This document shows positions 11,639-23,405 of a stretch of DNA of 64,000 bases, piece by piece; positions within the stretch are counted from its first letter, which is position 1; the number at the start of each line of letters is the position of its first letter. The notes under the pieces are model-generated. The model did not search any database. It was not told the DNA's origin and was given only the letters and a program-made list of their open reading frames with translations. This DNA is from Hygrophila difformis. Its lineage: Eukaryota; Streptophyta; Magnoliopsida; Lamiales; Acanthaceae. The position numbers and the translations under genes are program-made. The stretch is from assembly GCA_030278955.1 (NCBI GenBank), contig JAOANR010000014.1:41491453-41555452 (forward strand). The letters run 5' to 3'.

Positions 11639-14396
11639 TCAGTCACGCTCTGGAGCATCCCCTGGCAATCTTCTTGGACCAAGACTTCCAGCATAGGCCC
11701 ACAGTTTATCCAACTCACCACTAGATACAGCTTTATGAGCAGCCTCCTGCTCTCGCTCACCCTTTCTCGCTGGAGTAACACACTTCCTAGGACTACCAGG
11801 TAATGGTGGTGATGAACAAAATGTTGGAGTGGCAAATGGGGATCCATATGGCGTGGGTTGTATTGAGAAGGGGCTCAGCATCATCTTCTTTTGGATAGGC
11901 AGACCGTTTAAGCTGCCGCCTCTGTTAAAAATTGACATGGGCTCAGCTGATGTGCATTGTTGGCTGGCATCATCCACATACAACACATCATCAATCCTTG
12001 CAATTATGTTGAATGCTAAACTCTCCATCACCCTGGAATAGCTTTCAAGAATGGCGTGTCCAACATCCTGCAGGAAAAAGGATAACAAGAACAGTTCATT
12101 GACAAAAGAGAACCAAGGGCAAGTACATTACAGTAATAAACTAAAATACTGAAGTTATATCCACTACAATGTCCTAACTCCTAATCCACAGGCTATTACT
12201 TATCACTCATTGCAACTCATAAATACTGCCAGCACACCTGTGATCCCACAACAATTACAAAAGACAATTCAAAAAACTAGAGCAAATCCAAGTTCATTAG
12301 ATCAGGTACCTTATTGTACTGAATTTTGCTCATGTCCAGCGCAGTTTGAGGAAGGCCAGGAAATCGGAGTCTCAGGCTCTGCAAAAGGGTCTCAGCACGT
12401 TGAGCTAAAAATAGATTTTTGTCTCCATCAATGGCAAAGCCCTTAACCTTATCACCCCACAACTTCCGCATATATATCTGAGAATTAGGGTGTTTCCTTC
12501 TTTCTTTGACCTTCCACACATGAACAGCTGCCTCAATTCTGTTTGCCACATCCAGCGTTTGAAACTCCGATGACAAGTTGAGACAATCAATAAGGCAATC
12601 GGGGGAGAACTGATCAGCAGTTACATAGCGATAGATGATATCACCAAGACAGTCTTTTCCCTTCTGCAGTGATGTACAAAGTGAACAAATTATAGTTTAG
12701 CAGCACCCTACCATATCCCCCACAAGAAGATTTTGAAGATAAATAACAAGGGGAATTCATCATTTATAAATGCCATTCAGAGAGGAGGAAAGATCATGAA
12801 ACTCAAAAAACTGCAAAAAATGTTTCTGCCTTACACTGATGAAAGCAAAGCTTAAACAAGGATAAAATTCATCAAATTAATTACTTTGCTTATTCTGAGA
12901 TGTAAATATAAGTACTCTGAATTCAGCCATGCATGGAGAATTCATTGTTCAATTCAAAGAAAAAAGTGCTGCCCAAATTGTGCATCTTGTTGAAAAAACT
13001 GAAGGAAACTATATGAGAAATACCATTACCAAGTCTTCACTGCACTATAAAACAAAGATGACACTACATACCTTAACATTATACCTTAACTAGATGACAC
13101 TACATCAATAGGCCAAATTCCAAACAGAGCGCATGCACTATAAAGAAGATGAATGGAGAGGTGAAGTCACCTTGGGTAAGGATTCCAAGTAGGCAATTGG
13201 AATGTCCATCTCAGCTAGTACATTGTTATTTATGGCCAAGGATGCCTTCAATATCTGGTTTGTGCAGTCCCTCCACTGCTGCAACCTCTTCCTTGATTCT
13301 TCCGACAATCCCCTGGCAGGAACTTTAGGGCATGGAAGCCACCACTTCTCTTCCTGCCTAACTGAAGGTCTCCCAGACAAGGCTCCAGATGAATACTTAT
13401 CATAATCATCCACAAATATCCCACGATCAACATACCAAAACTCCATGTCACTAAACCCATCAAGTATGCTAAGTAGCATGGCATCAAGCTTCTTTAGTGC
13501 CGGTAAGTTCATGTGCAAATCAGAACGCTGCTTTGATGCCATTACCTCGTATGTTCCCCCACCAGGAACTTCTTGTATTGTAGGAACAAGTTCAACAATG
13601 GAATCACTGACAGATAAAAGCCATTCCATCTCTCTGCACCACATGGCCTTCTTCTGTGGAGCCACAGGTTCCAGCCTCCACAGTTCCCCAAATACAGAAG
13701 CTACAATTTCCATCAGAAGTGGAAAGTGAAGATGATTAAACACACACACACACGCACACACACACACACACAAAAAAAATAAAAAAATAAAAAAATTGAC
13801 GTATCATAAAGGTACTCACCAGAAAGGTTGGTAATAGCATTTGAAATCGCCAATGCACTACAAACGCCTTTACCCCCTCCAGACATATCTTCACCAAGAA
13901 GAAGCTTAGAAAATCTTTCCTTCATCAACTCCATGTCTAAAAATTGCAAAACTTAAAAACATAAGAAATATATTATGAATAAAACCAATAAAAAGAGGAG
14001 TTTGAGAAGGTACAATTGATTAGTCAACAATAGACAATCCGGGCGATTATGAGACAACGAAACCGTGAGATACCAATCTATTACTACTAGAGACATCATA
14101 ACATCATAGGAAATCAAATGGATAAAGAGAGGGAACTAAGAGAACAAACCGGAGGAATCGGAGCTGAGTTTAATCGGCGGCTTGTCGTCCCAGAGCAAGA
14201 CATCCTTTCCACCGATGAGAGGGAAAGTGAAGGATGGCGCGAAATGCGCGGATCTTCCGGCAGCGACAGAAGAAAAACCCTCATCCTCCGCAAAATCACT
14301 AATGGAACTCTCCAACTCGCTAACGTCAGCGCTCATACTATAGCTCCGACGACTGTCTCCGTTCCCTTCCTCGGAAGAGACAGACACACTCCCCAT
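11639..14396 (-). CDS. ROPGEF1: PRONE-type Rop guanine nucleotide exchange factor (RopGEF1-like)
   Basis: RopGEFs load GTP onto plant ROP/RAC small GTPases at the plasma membrane, usually downstream of receptor-like kinases, and so drive polar growth. Five exons join cleanly at GT/AG sites: 14150-14396, 13820-13936, 13171-13700, 12310-12663 and 11639-12067 (1677 nt, 558 aa). Residues 1-82 are a variable Ser/acidic N-terminus ending [13 protein letters not shown]. The PRONE domain runs from about 83 to 453, with [46 protein letters not shown], the [10 protein letters not shown] block, [19 protein letters not shown] and [10 protein letters not shown]. The C-terminal tail ends in the family motif GDAPERD. 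ATG 14396 is chosen because MGSVS plus the Ser-rich stretch resembles RopGEF1 and an in-frame first exon follows. The exon 4 acceptor could also lie 3 bases further in, dropping one Lys. No frameshift or missing PRONE block was seen, so the gene looks functional. The RopGEF1 assignment is by resemblance; another paralogue is possible. Confidence 0.93.
13741..13772. repeat. (CA)n microsatellite in RopGEF intron 2
   Basis: Sixteen CA units with one CG interruption, followed by A-rich sequence, lie inside the intron between RopGEF exons 2 and 3 (13701-13819). On the gene strand this is a (TG)n tract about 30 bp upstream of the exon 3 acceptor. Confidence 0.9.
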
Positions 14397-15086
14397 TTGT
14401 GGCTAAGATGAAAAGGGAATAAGAGAAGGAAAAAAGAGTGAAAATACAAGTTGTAGCAAAGAGATCTGGGTCTCAGATGCACATTTTGGTTTTTCCTTTT
14501 ATTCTTTTACTGGCATCCGTTACTTGAGAATAAGGGGGGAGGGATTGCTGATTAGGGACAAGGGAGCAAACGTGGGCTTACCGTTATCTGAATTCCGAAA
14601 ATTCCACCTGCTGGGCGTTCAAAAAAGTGGTGGTGGTGGACAATGGTCTGGCGTCAGGACTCAGGCGTCAGGTGGTGGAGAGAGACTACAAGTCTACAAC
14701 AACCAAGAGGAAATGGAAGCGGAGGCGCAAAGATGAAATGGTTTAGTTGTACAGTAGAGTATAAAACAAAAGCAACGCCGCAGTCTGTGATTTTGCGAGG
14801 GGAGTGGGGCTGTCTGTCTCTCAGTCCAACTCCATTAATGTTGGCCGTTTCCCCTTACCCTTACCCTAAGTCCCCGACCAAGTTATGAGTTTACCCTTTG
14901 ACCTCCCCGATGTAGTTTCCTACTTTTCTATGCGGCTGTGCCACTGCCTTTATTATCAAATTGGTAATTACCGTGTTTTTAAATGGATTGATGGGAATTT
15001 TGAAAGGAAATCCAAATGGTTTTTTTTAAAGAGCCAGGAAATCCAAATGGTTTAATTCTAGTTGCAATATCAAAATAAAAGGCTAT
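14397..15086 (-). promoter_or_regulatory. upstream region of RopGEF gene
   Basis: This region holds the 5' untranslated region and probably the promoter of the RopGEF gene, inferred only from position. I saw no clear TATA box at a convincing distance. Short frames such as 14524-14736 match nothing known. At 14848-14868 CCCTTACCCTTACCCTAA resembles telomere-like telo-box words, which occur in many plant 5' regions. Confidence 0.4.
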
Positions 15087-15773
15087 GGCCCTGTTTAGCT
15101 AAATTCTATCAACTAATTTGTCTCACAATATGAGATAAAATAGCTTATTTAAAAAGACAAAATAACTTAAAAAATAATGTTCAATCAGTTCTTTTTAGCC
15201 TGCAAATAGCTTGCATTGATAACCTGCAGCTTAGTTGTTGTTATGTTGATTAATGGAGGTTATTAGGTTGATCAAGGATGATGCTAATTGGTGGCATGGT
15301 TTATGGCCTATTATTGAGAGGTGATTAGGCGTAGCTTGGCGACCATGGAGGGGTGTGAGCTACGTCATGTGTATCGAGAGGAAAACCAAGTGGCAGATGC
15401 GTTTGTTCGTAGGGTGGCCAGATTGGAGGATTTCTATGCGACATGGGCCTTTCCCCCGGACCCTATCAAGGCCTTCTTAGATCGGGATGCATGCGAAGAA
15501 CACTATCTACCAGTGTTTCTAGTTCTTTCTTGATTCTTTGATTGTTTTTCGGTTTTCTTGTTTCTGTTTTTTTTTTCTTTCTTTGCTCGTCTTCTTAGGC
15601 TGTGTCACCAAAAAAAAATCAACTCTTTTTTAAACCGCTGCAAAATAGCAGCATTTTGGATTTTAGCTTATTTTAGGCAAAAAGTTAGTCTCGAAATTAT
15701 CAAACAGTTAATTTTAACTAATTATTACTCACAGAATCAGTTAACAGCTATCAGCTAATTCTCAAACAGGACC
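15087..15773. mobile_element. MITE-like element with hAT-type ends, holding a LINE fragment
   Basis: The left end GGCCCTGTTTAGCTAAATT and the inverted right end GGTCCTGTTTGAGAATTAGC form imperfect terminal inverted repeats with the GGxCCTGTTT signature common in plant hAT-type MITEs. The outer 100 bp on each side remain partly complementary (AGCTATCAGCTAATT and related words). The middle is occupied by a LINE tail. No convincing 8-bp target duplication was found, so the exact edges are uncertain. Confidence 0.5.
15253..15618 (+). pseudogene. 5'-truncated LINE, RNase H C-terminus
   Basis: The frames read MEVIRLIKDDANWWHGLWP and then, after a shift near 15321, IRRSLATMEGCELRHVYREE followed by NQVADAFVRR and EDFYATWAFPPDPIKAFLDR to a stop at 15533. 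The HVYREENQVADA pattern is the C-terminal part of the RNase H domain found at the end of plant non-LTR retrotransposons; the usual continuation is LAR or LAK, here FVR. An A9 run at 15610-15618 is a plausible poly(A) tail. Only the 3' end is present, as expected for a truncated LINE insertion. Confidence 0.65.
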
Positions 15774-15824
15774 TGTTTTTTTGCAACGAAATAGCCAACT
15801 CTCTGGATAAATCCACAAACCACA

Positions 15825-17270
15825 GCCAGGAGACGCATCTGCTTTCAGGCCACAATATAAAAAATATGCATTTATGGGCCATTAAAAGACATTTGGGTCT
15901 AATTTTAGGCTAAATGTCCGGAAGAAAAATGCGAAGTGCGGGCCGCGTGATATGCACGAGCCGGATGACTAAGCGATGGCCTAAAAATGGTCTCCCCTGA
16001 TGATCTGTTTTAATTTTTTATGTAATTAAAATAAATAATATTCAATCCGTCCCATTAATTATGTTCTTTCATTTTTTGTGTGTCTCAACATTTTTGTTTC
16101 ATTTTCATTTTAGTAAATAATTAAATATTAATTATAAAACATGACCAATCACATCATATTAATAAATAAATTAAAAGTTCAAATCCACAACTATCACATC
16201 ACATATAAAAAAGTAATTGAAAAATTTAAACTCATTATAATCACATCACAAAAATTCATACTTTAAACCTTAATATACCCCTATATTCAATACAATTATT
16301 CTCACATAAAATGAGATTGTTCAGTATCTTGGTAATGTTCTGACATATCAATGTTTGTTTCCCATCGAAGACCCATTCTTTGATCTTCAACGTACCAATA
16401 GTTGGGGATCTCTTATTGTTTGTACTGCCATTTATTTTATGTTATTTTATTTATTATATACAAATTATTTTAGATTAATTTATTTTTTAGATTTAACTTA
16501 TTTCTTTTTAATTTTAAAATTTAATTTATCTTTTTATTATTATTTTAAATTTATTTTAATAAATATTTGTTTTATTTTCATTTTATTATTTATTTTAATA
16601 AAAATTTATTCACTTTGTATTTTATAATTTATCTTAATTTATATTTATTTTATTTTTTATTTTATGATATATTTTAATTAATATTTATTCTATTTTTATG
16701 TCACTCCCTTCATCCCGCGATAGTATCCCGAAATTTTTTTGGATACTATATTTTATGTGAGAATTATTAGTATTTAATGTAGGATATATTAGAGTTGAAA
16801 GTATAGGTAAAGTATGAATTTATGTGATGTAATTATAATGAGTTTGTGTTTTTAACTAATTTTTTTTATGTGCGATGCAATGAATGTGGGTTTGTACTTT
16901 TAATTTATTTATTAATTGATGTGATGTGATTGTGTAGGTTTGATAATTTATATTTAATTATTTACTAAAATAAAATGAGACAAAAACGTTGAGACAGACA
17001 AAAAAAATGAAAGCAAAACATAATTAATGGAACGGGTTGAGTATTATTTATTTTAATTATAGAAAAAAATTTAAAATAGACAATCAGAATGTGACAGTTT
17101 TAATTTTTAGACATCGCGTCGGTCCTCCAGTGCGTACACATCATGAGGCCCAACACTTAGCATTTTTTCCGGATATTTGGCCTAAAATTAGGCCCAAATG
17201 CCTTTCAGTGGCCCATAAGTGAAAATTTTTTATATCGTGACCCAGAAGCAGAAGTGTCTCCTTCTGCTGG
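15825..17270. mobile_element. fold-back TIR element with a nested MITE
   Basis: About 150-180 bp at each end are inverted copies. Left: GGAGACGCATCTGCTT, then TATGGGCCATTAAAAGACAT, then TTTAGGCTAAATGTCCGGAA. Right, read on the minus strand: GGAGACACTTCTGCTT, TATGGGCCACTGAAAGGCAT, TTTAGGCCAAATATCCGGAA. No transposase is visible. The centre (16041-17041) is a second inverted-repeat element. Class is uncertain (Mutator-like or fold-back). Confidence 0.6.
16041..17041. mobile_element. nested mariner-type MITE-like element
   Basis: The ends read TTCAATCCGTCCCATTAATT on the left and, inverted, CTCAACCCGTTCCATTAATT on the right. The inverted arms continue for about 250 bp, including TTTAGTAAATAATTAAATAT on both sides. 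The CCGTCCCATTAATTATG end type is common among plant Stowaway/mariner-like repeats. The core (16330-16700) is almost pure AT with no gene. The 90-codon AT-rich frame at 16355-16627 is not a gene. Confidence 0.5.
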
Positions 17271-17329
17271 CCTATTTTAGCTATTTTTTAATTATTTTAA
17301 AAATTTGTATAGTTCTAAAAAATATTTTA

Positions 17330-17717
17330 TATAAAATGGCTATGGACGGAAACTGCTCGACGGAGGACCGGTGGTCGGCGGGCGGTGGCGGTGGCGGTGG
17401 CGTCGGCGTCTGGTCGGAAGGCGGTGGTCGGGCGAATGGTCGGGGTGGGAGTGCGTCGTCGATTTCGCACGCGGAATGGAGGGACTGTATAGCGTTCTAT
17501 GTTATGTTTCAGACGCAATTTGGGGCAGATTTATGCCCTAGTTTACCGTCCCAATTGGGGTCAGTATCACCGACCACATTAATAGTGGTCGGTGCTTTGG
17601 TTGTCGAAGATACCGGGGCCCAATAACGACTATGGGGTCGGTGTTGGGGTCGGTAAATCCGACCTGGACTATAATTGTCGGTAATTGGGGTCGGTAAATA
17701 GCTTTTTTCTTGTAGTG
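17330..17717 (-). mobile_element. CACTA transposon terminal fragment
   Basis: Read on the minus strand the fragment opens at 17717 with CACTACAAGAAAAAAGC, the CACTA-superfamily terminus. It is followed by subterminal words GACCCCAATTACCGAC, repeated in variants back to about 17520. Upstream (17330-17520) is a GGCGGT-rich stretch that may belong to it. The opposite CACTA end and a transposase were not found, so only one end remains. Confidence 0.65.
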
Positions 17718-18222
17718 TGAGGGTTTCTCCGAATTTGTTGGGATTGATTCCAACTTGGTTTGAGATACATGGCATTTTGAATAACATCATTGACTTTGCC
17801 TCGTTGTTCATACTTGTTGCTATTCTAATTCTCTTAAAGCTTTGAGGCTTATTCGGAGTGAGCTTATTGTGGATCATTTTATTTTCCCAATTGTAAAGAC
17901 CATCCCTGATTTGTTGGCACAAAATATGGGCTTCCATTGGTATCACATTTTAAGATAAGATAATTATGCTGCAGCTTTATTGGCTAAACGAGGGGCTAGG
18001 TATGTTGAGTTATTCACGACTTGTTCTTCTTGATGATGTTTGTTTGTGTATTTCGATGGATATGGTGGGGGTTTGGTCCCTCGCTACTAGATCTTTTTGG
18101 TTCATTTCATATTATTTTGCCTCTCTTTCTCCTCTGCCCATTTATGTAGAATTTGTTTAGTTTTCCTCTTCATCAATGCTTGTGCATAATGTTCATAAAA
18201 ATAATAATAAAAAAAAATTATA
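17718..18222 (+). pseudogene. 5'-truncated LINE, RNase H remnant with poly(A)-like tail
   Basis: With frame changes the plus strand reads LKALRLIRSELIVDHFIFPI, then KTIPDLLAQNMGFHWYHILR, then DNYAAALLAKRGARYVELF. This follows the end of a plant LINE RNase H domain (HILRxxNxxADALAKRG). The following 200 bp look like a 3' untranslated region and end in AAAAATAATAATAAAAAAAAA at 18197-18217. The CACTA end lies directly at its 5' side. Confidence 0.55.
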
Positions 18223-18227
18223 GTTCT

Positions 18228-18375
18228 GGGGATGAGGACTTGGTCTAATGGTCTAGTTCCCTAACTTTCCATTTTATGATTTATATTCATTCCCCATCTA
18301 GTCTACTTGTATAAAACATACCCTAATCAGGGCTGTTTATTTTTTATTTCTCCTTTTATTTTTGTTTTTTTGTAA
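18228..18375 (+). mobile_element. possible tRNA-derived SINE
   Basis: GGTCTAATGG (about 18242-18251) fits the RNA polymerase III A-box consensus exactly. TATTCATTCCC about 40 bp later fits the B-box at 8 of 11 positions. The stretch ends in a T-rich tail with TTTTTTTG. No target duplication was identified, so this is tentative. Confidence 0.3.
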
Positions 18376-18779
18376 AAAGTCCTTGGGATGACTGGACAAG
18401 AACTAGAAAATGAGAAAATTCTAGCTAAAGATGTCTCAAAGGTGCTAGTGTGGGTGATCTCTAAAATTCAATTGATGTGGATAAAGACTAACTTAGTTTT
18501 GGTAGGATTATATGTGATGGCAGGGGAGGGGAATTGAGTCTTGAGGTCGATTGTGACAATTAGATGGAGGAAGGGATGAAGAGGAGAGGATAATGAGAAA
18601 GATGTTGAACAAGGTGAGGATAATGAAGATGAAGGCAGGCAAAAAAGAAGACTCGTGCAGTTTCTTTGAGTGTGTTGTTTTCAACCTTCTTAGTAGGCAG
18701 CGTTGCATAGTTGGCATTTTAGTATTTTGATTGGGAAAGGGCAAGAAGGAGATCTTTTTGTAGGATGTTGGTAGTTAAT

Positions 18780-19657
18780 GAGTCCTATTAAGACAGTTGA
18801 AAATGAAGGTTTTAGGAAACTCATCTCCAGTATTTGTTCTATGTTTGTGGTGTCATCAAGAAGGACCATCACGAGGGATATTTACAATATGTTATTGTTG
18901 TGAGTAAATGGCTTCAATTTTTAAGAAAATACTCCAATAATTCGTTTGACCACTGACACTGAACATCGATCCAAAGAGTGAATTACATGTGATTAACTGC
19001 ACAATTCATAGATGATGATTAGATGTTATAAAAAAAAAAAGAGTTTTGAATTTCTGTTCGATCACAGTGCATAAGAGTGAATGGATGGGAAAGGCTTTAG
19101 AGAAAAGTTTGGATGATTGGGAAATCAAGGGCATATTTTCAATTACGATAGACAATGCCTTTTCCGATGATGGTGCAGTTGCTTATTTGATCAAGCAATG
19201 TGATAACAAATGCACAATACTTTGGGGGTAGATATGTACATATTGATTTATCAAGAGTTCATCTGTGAAGTATAAGAGACTTAAAGTGTGTGTAAATGAA
19301 ACTAAAATTGATTTAGATAAGTTGATACTAGATTTGCCTACAAGATGGACTTCAACTTATATGATGTTGGAGCATGATTTCATGTTAAGGAAAATATTTA
19401 ATTTATATGCTGAGTTAGATGTGTTTTATCTCAATGAAATTTCAAATCCTCCATTTGAAGGGCACCTATCTGAAGATGATTGGGTCAGGTTTGAGTTATT
19501 GAGATCCTTCGAGTATTTTTATAATGTAACAGTTGCTATCTTAGGGTCGAAGCATGTCAGGTCGATAAGCAATGTAGAATTAGTCATTGGGGAATGGTTA
19601 GATAGCCATTGTCCTCGATCCTCAATGGAAATTTATAATCATGGATCAATCCTTTGA
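18780..19657 (+). pseudogene. degenerate hAT transposase
   Basis: Segments of a RICESLEEPER/DAYSLEEPER-type hAT transposase can be followed in order through several frames. VENEGFRKLISSICSMF and SSRRTITRDIYNML lie at about 18798-18895, LTTDT at about 18945, and HFIDDD with a stop near 19000-19020. These are followed by HKSEWMGKALEKSLDDW and FSITIDNAFSDD (19067-19175), then LDLPTRWTSTYMMLEHDF at about 19330-19380. The C-terminal dimerisation region is not seen. Stops and frameshifts make it non-functional. It lies immediately before the palindromic satellite array. Confidence 0.7.
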
Positions 19658-19869
19658 TCATTTATATGGTGGTATGCTAGGAGGCAACAACAAAGTGGCA
19701 ATGTTGAAAGAGAGTGAGAAATGGTGTACATAGTTTGAACTATGTACAACCCCTTAAAACTATTTCTCACTTTAAACATGAAAACATGATGTTTTTCCGA
19801 GACTAGATTTTTTTTACACATGTAATGGAAACATAGGTGAATATGTCCCTTTTCTTGTCCTTGAAGTGG

Positions 19870-22800
19870 TTTCCCTTCTTTGAATGCCATTCGAATGCAT
19901 TCGAGTGGCATTCGAATGACTTTTTCATTCGAGTCTGCCTCAAAAGACAATATCAAACGCATTCGAGTGGCATTCGAATGACTTTTTCACCACTCTATTT
20001 TTTGGCCAGTTGAATTGCATGAGTGTGGCACTTGAATGCTTTTCTCAACACTCCATTCTGTGGCCAAAATATATGGTGCAAAAAAAAGCAATCAAGTGGC
20101 ACTCGAATGCATTCAAGCCAATCTTTAAAGGGAGACTCGAACCATGCGAGTGAAAAATTATTCGAGTGGTATAAGATTAGAGTGGTGGAAAAGAAATTTG
20201 CGTGCCATTAGCATGCCATTCGAGTGAAACTCGCAACAATTCGACTCGTCAAAAATTATGTGGTTAAAGACGACATTTGAATCCCACTCAAATCGAAACC
20301 ATTTGAGTGGCACTCGAATGAATTTTTCACCACTCTATTTTTTTGTCTCTCGAATGGCATGCGAGTGACACTCGAATGCTTTTCTCAGCACTGTAATTGC
20401 TGGCAACTCAAATGGCATGCGATGGAACTTGAATACCATATTTCACAATTCTAAATTTTTTTCATTCGAAAGTTATCACTCGCATGGTTGGACTCTGCCT
20501 CGAGAGACACACTCGAATCCATTTGAGTGGAACTCGATTGCCTCTTTCACCACCTAATTTTTGGCGAATCGAATGGTTTCGAGTTTCACTTGAGTGTAAT
20601 GCGAGTGGCACTTGTATTCATTTTTCATCGCTCCAATTTTAAACCACTCGAATGGTTTTCAGTCTCACTCGCATGGTTGGAGTCTGCCTCGAAATACATA
20701 CTCTAATGCATTCGAGTGACACTTGAATGGGTTTTTTATCCTCTATTTTTTGGTCACTCAAATGGCATTCGAGTGGCACTCCAACACTTTTCTCAGCACT
20801 CTAATTACTGGCAACTTGAATGGCATGCGAGTGACACTCAAGTATTGTCTTTCAACACCCTAATTGTTGGTCATTCGAATATTTTCACTCGCATGGTTCG
20901 AGTCTGCCTCGAAAGATAGACTCGAGTGCATTCGAGTGGCACTCGAATACCTTTTTCACCACTCTATTTTTTGGCCACTCGAATGGTTTGAAGTTTCACA
21001 CAAATGGCATGCAAGTGGCACTTGAAACTCGAATTCTTTTTTTGCGACTCTAATTTTACACCACTTGATTGGTTTCTAGTTTCATTCGCATGGTTCGTGT
21101 TTGCCTTTTAAGATTTACTCGAATTAATTTGAGTGGCACTTGAATGCCTCTTTCAGCACTCTATTTTTTGGCTACTCGAATGGTTTAAAGTTTATCTAAA
21201 ATTGCACGCGAGTGGCACTCGAAACTCGAATTCCTTTTTCATTACTCCAATTTAAGACAACTCGAATGGTTCCCAGTTTCACTCGCATGATTCGAGTTTG
21301 CCTTGTAAAATAGAATTGAAAGCATTCGAGTGGTGCTCGAATGAATTTTTCACCAATCTATTTTTGGTCTATCAAAATGCATGAGAGTGGCACTCGAATG
21401 CTTTTCTAAGCACTCTAATTGCTGGCCACTCGAATGGCATGCGAGTGGCACTTGAATACCGTATTTCACAATTCTAAATTTTTTTCAATTGAAAGTTATC
21501 ACTCGCATGGTTGGACTTTGCCTCGAGAGAAAGACTCGAATGCATTTGAGTGGAACTCGATTGCCGTCTGTCACCACCTAATTTTTGGCGAGTCAAATGG
21601 TTTTGAGTTTCGCTTGAGTGTAATGCGAGTGACACTCGTATTCCTTTTTCATCACTCTAATTTTAGACCACTCAAATGGTTTTCAGTTTACTCGCATGGT
21701 TTGAATCTGTCTCGAAATACATAGTCAAATGCATTCGAGTGGCACTCGAATGACATTTTCACCCTCTATTTTTTGGTCACTGTAATGGCATGCGAGTGAC
21801 ACTCCAACGCTTTTCTAAGCACTCTAATTACTAGCTACTCGAATGACTTTTTCACCACTCGAATGGTTTCCAGTTTCACTTGCATGGTTTGAGTCTGTCT
21901 TTTAAGATTGACTCGAATGGCATGCGAGTGGCACTCAAATATTGTTGGTCATTCGAGAGTTTTCACTCGCATGGTTCGAGTCTCCCTCGGAAGATAGACT
22001 CGAGTGCATTCGAGTGGCACTCGAATACCTTTTTCACCACTCTATTTTTTGGCCACTTGAATGGTTTCAAGTTTCACACAAATGGCATGCGAGCGGCACT
22101 CGAAACTCGAACTCCTTTTTCACAACTCTAATTTTAGACCACTCGAATGGTTTCCAATTTCACTTGAATGGTTCGAGTCTGCCTTTTAAGATTGACTCGA
22201 ATTAATTCATGTGGCACTCGAATGAATTTTTCACCACTCTATTTTTTGGCCGCTCGAATGGTTTGAAGTTTCACACAAATGGCATGCAAGCGGCACTCGA
22301 AACTTGAATTCCTTTTTCACCACTTGATTGGTTTCTAGTTTCACTCGCATGGTTCAAGTCCGCCTTTTAAGATTTACTCGAATTAATTTGAGTGGCACTC
22401 GAATGCCTCTTTCAGCACTCTATCTTTTAGCCACTAGAATGGTTTAAAGTTTCACTCAAATGGCATGCGAGTGGCACTCGAAACTCAAATTCCTTTTCCA
22501 TTATTCTAATTTAAGATAACTCGAATGGTTTTAAGTTTAACTCGCATTGTTCGAGCATGCCTTGTAAGATAGAATCGAAAGCATTCGACTGGCACTCAAA
22601 TTAATTTTTCATCACTCTATTTTTTGATCTCTCGAATGGCGTGCGAGTGGCACTCAAATGCTTTTCTTAGCACTCTAATTGTTGGCCACTCGAATGGCAT
22701 GCGAGTGGCACTTGAATACTATATTTCAAAATTCTAAATTTTTTCAATCGAAAGTTATCACTCGCATGGTTGGACTCTGCCTCGAGAGACAGACGCGAAT

Positions 22801-23400
22801 GCATTTGAGTGGAACTCGATTGTCGTCGTTCACCACCTAATTTTTGGCGAGTCGAATGGTTTCGAGTTTCACTTGAGTGTAATGCGAGCGGCACTTGTAT
22901 TCCTTTTTCACAACTCTAATTTTAGACCACTTGAATGGTTTTAAGTTTCACTCGCATGGTTCGAGTTTGCCTCGAAATATATACTCGAATACATTCGAGT
23001 GACACCCGAATGGCATGCGAGTGGCACTCCAACGCTTTTCTCAGCACTCTAATTACTGGCAACTTGAATGGCATGCGATGGCACTCAAATACTGTCTTTC
23101 ACCACTCTAGTTGTTGGTCATTCGAATGTTTTCACTCGCATGGTTCGAGTCTGCCTCGGAAGATAGACTCGAGTGCATTCGAGTGGCACTCGAATACCTT
23201 TTTCGCCACTCTATTTTTTGGCCGCTCGAATGGTTTGAAGTATCACACAAATGGCATACGAGTGGCACTCGAAACTCGAATTCTTTTTTCACAAATCTAA
23301 TTTTAGACCACTCGATTGGTTTCTAGTTTCACTCGCATAGTTCGAGTCTGCCTTTTAAGATTGACTCGAATTAATTCAAGTAGCACTCAAATGCCTCTTT
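19870..23400. repeat. tandem satellite-like array, palindrome-rich (left part)
   Basis: A diverged tandem array with a period of about 195-200 bp. The marker CTATTTTTTGG recurs at about 19997, 20334, 20743, 20964, 21162, 21357, 21766, 22041, 22240, 22616 and 23210. Each unit carries CACTCGCATGGTTCGAGTCT or variants, and the near-perfect palindrome CATTCGAGTG-G-CACTCGAATG (for example near 20929, 21734, 22006 and 23176). The array contains no gene; short frames in all phases are repeat translations. It is broken at 23401 by a large LTR element and resumes at 46602. Confidence 0.85.
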
Positions 23401-23405
23401 ATGCA
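23401..23405. repeat. target-site duplication ATGCA (left)
   Basis: ATGCA here and at 46597-46601 flank the 23.2-kb LTR element exactly outside its TG...CA ends. The satellite sequence on both sides joins in register across it. Confidence 0.85.

Noticed and set aside
17219..17626. 135-codon frame with a Gly-rich stretch
   Set aside because: It spans the boundary between a fold-back element and a CACTA end; the Gly run is a GGCGGT repeat.
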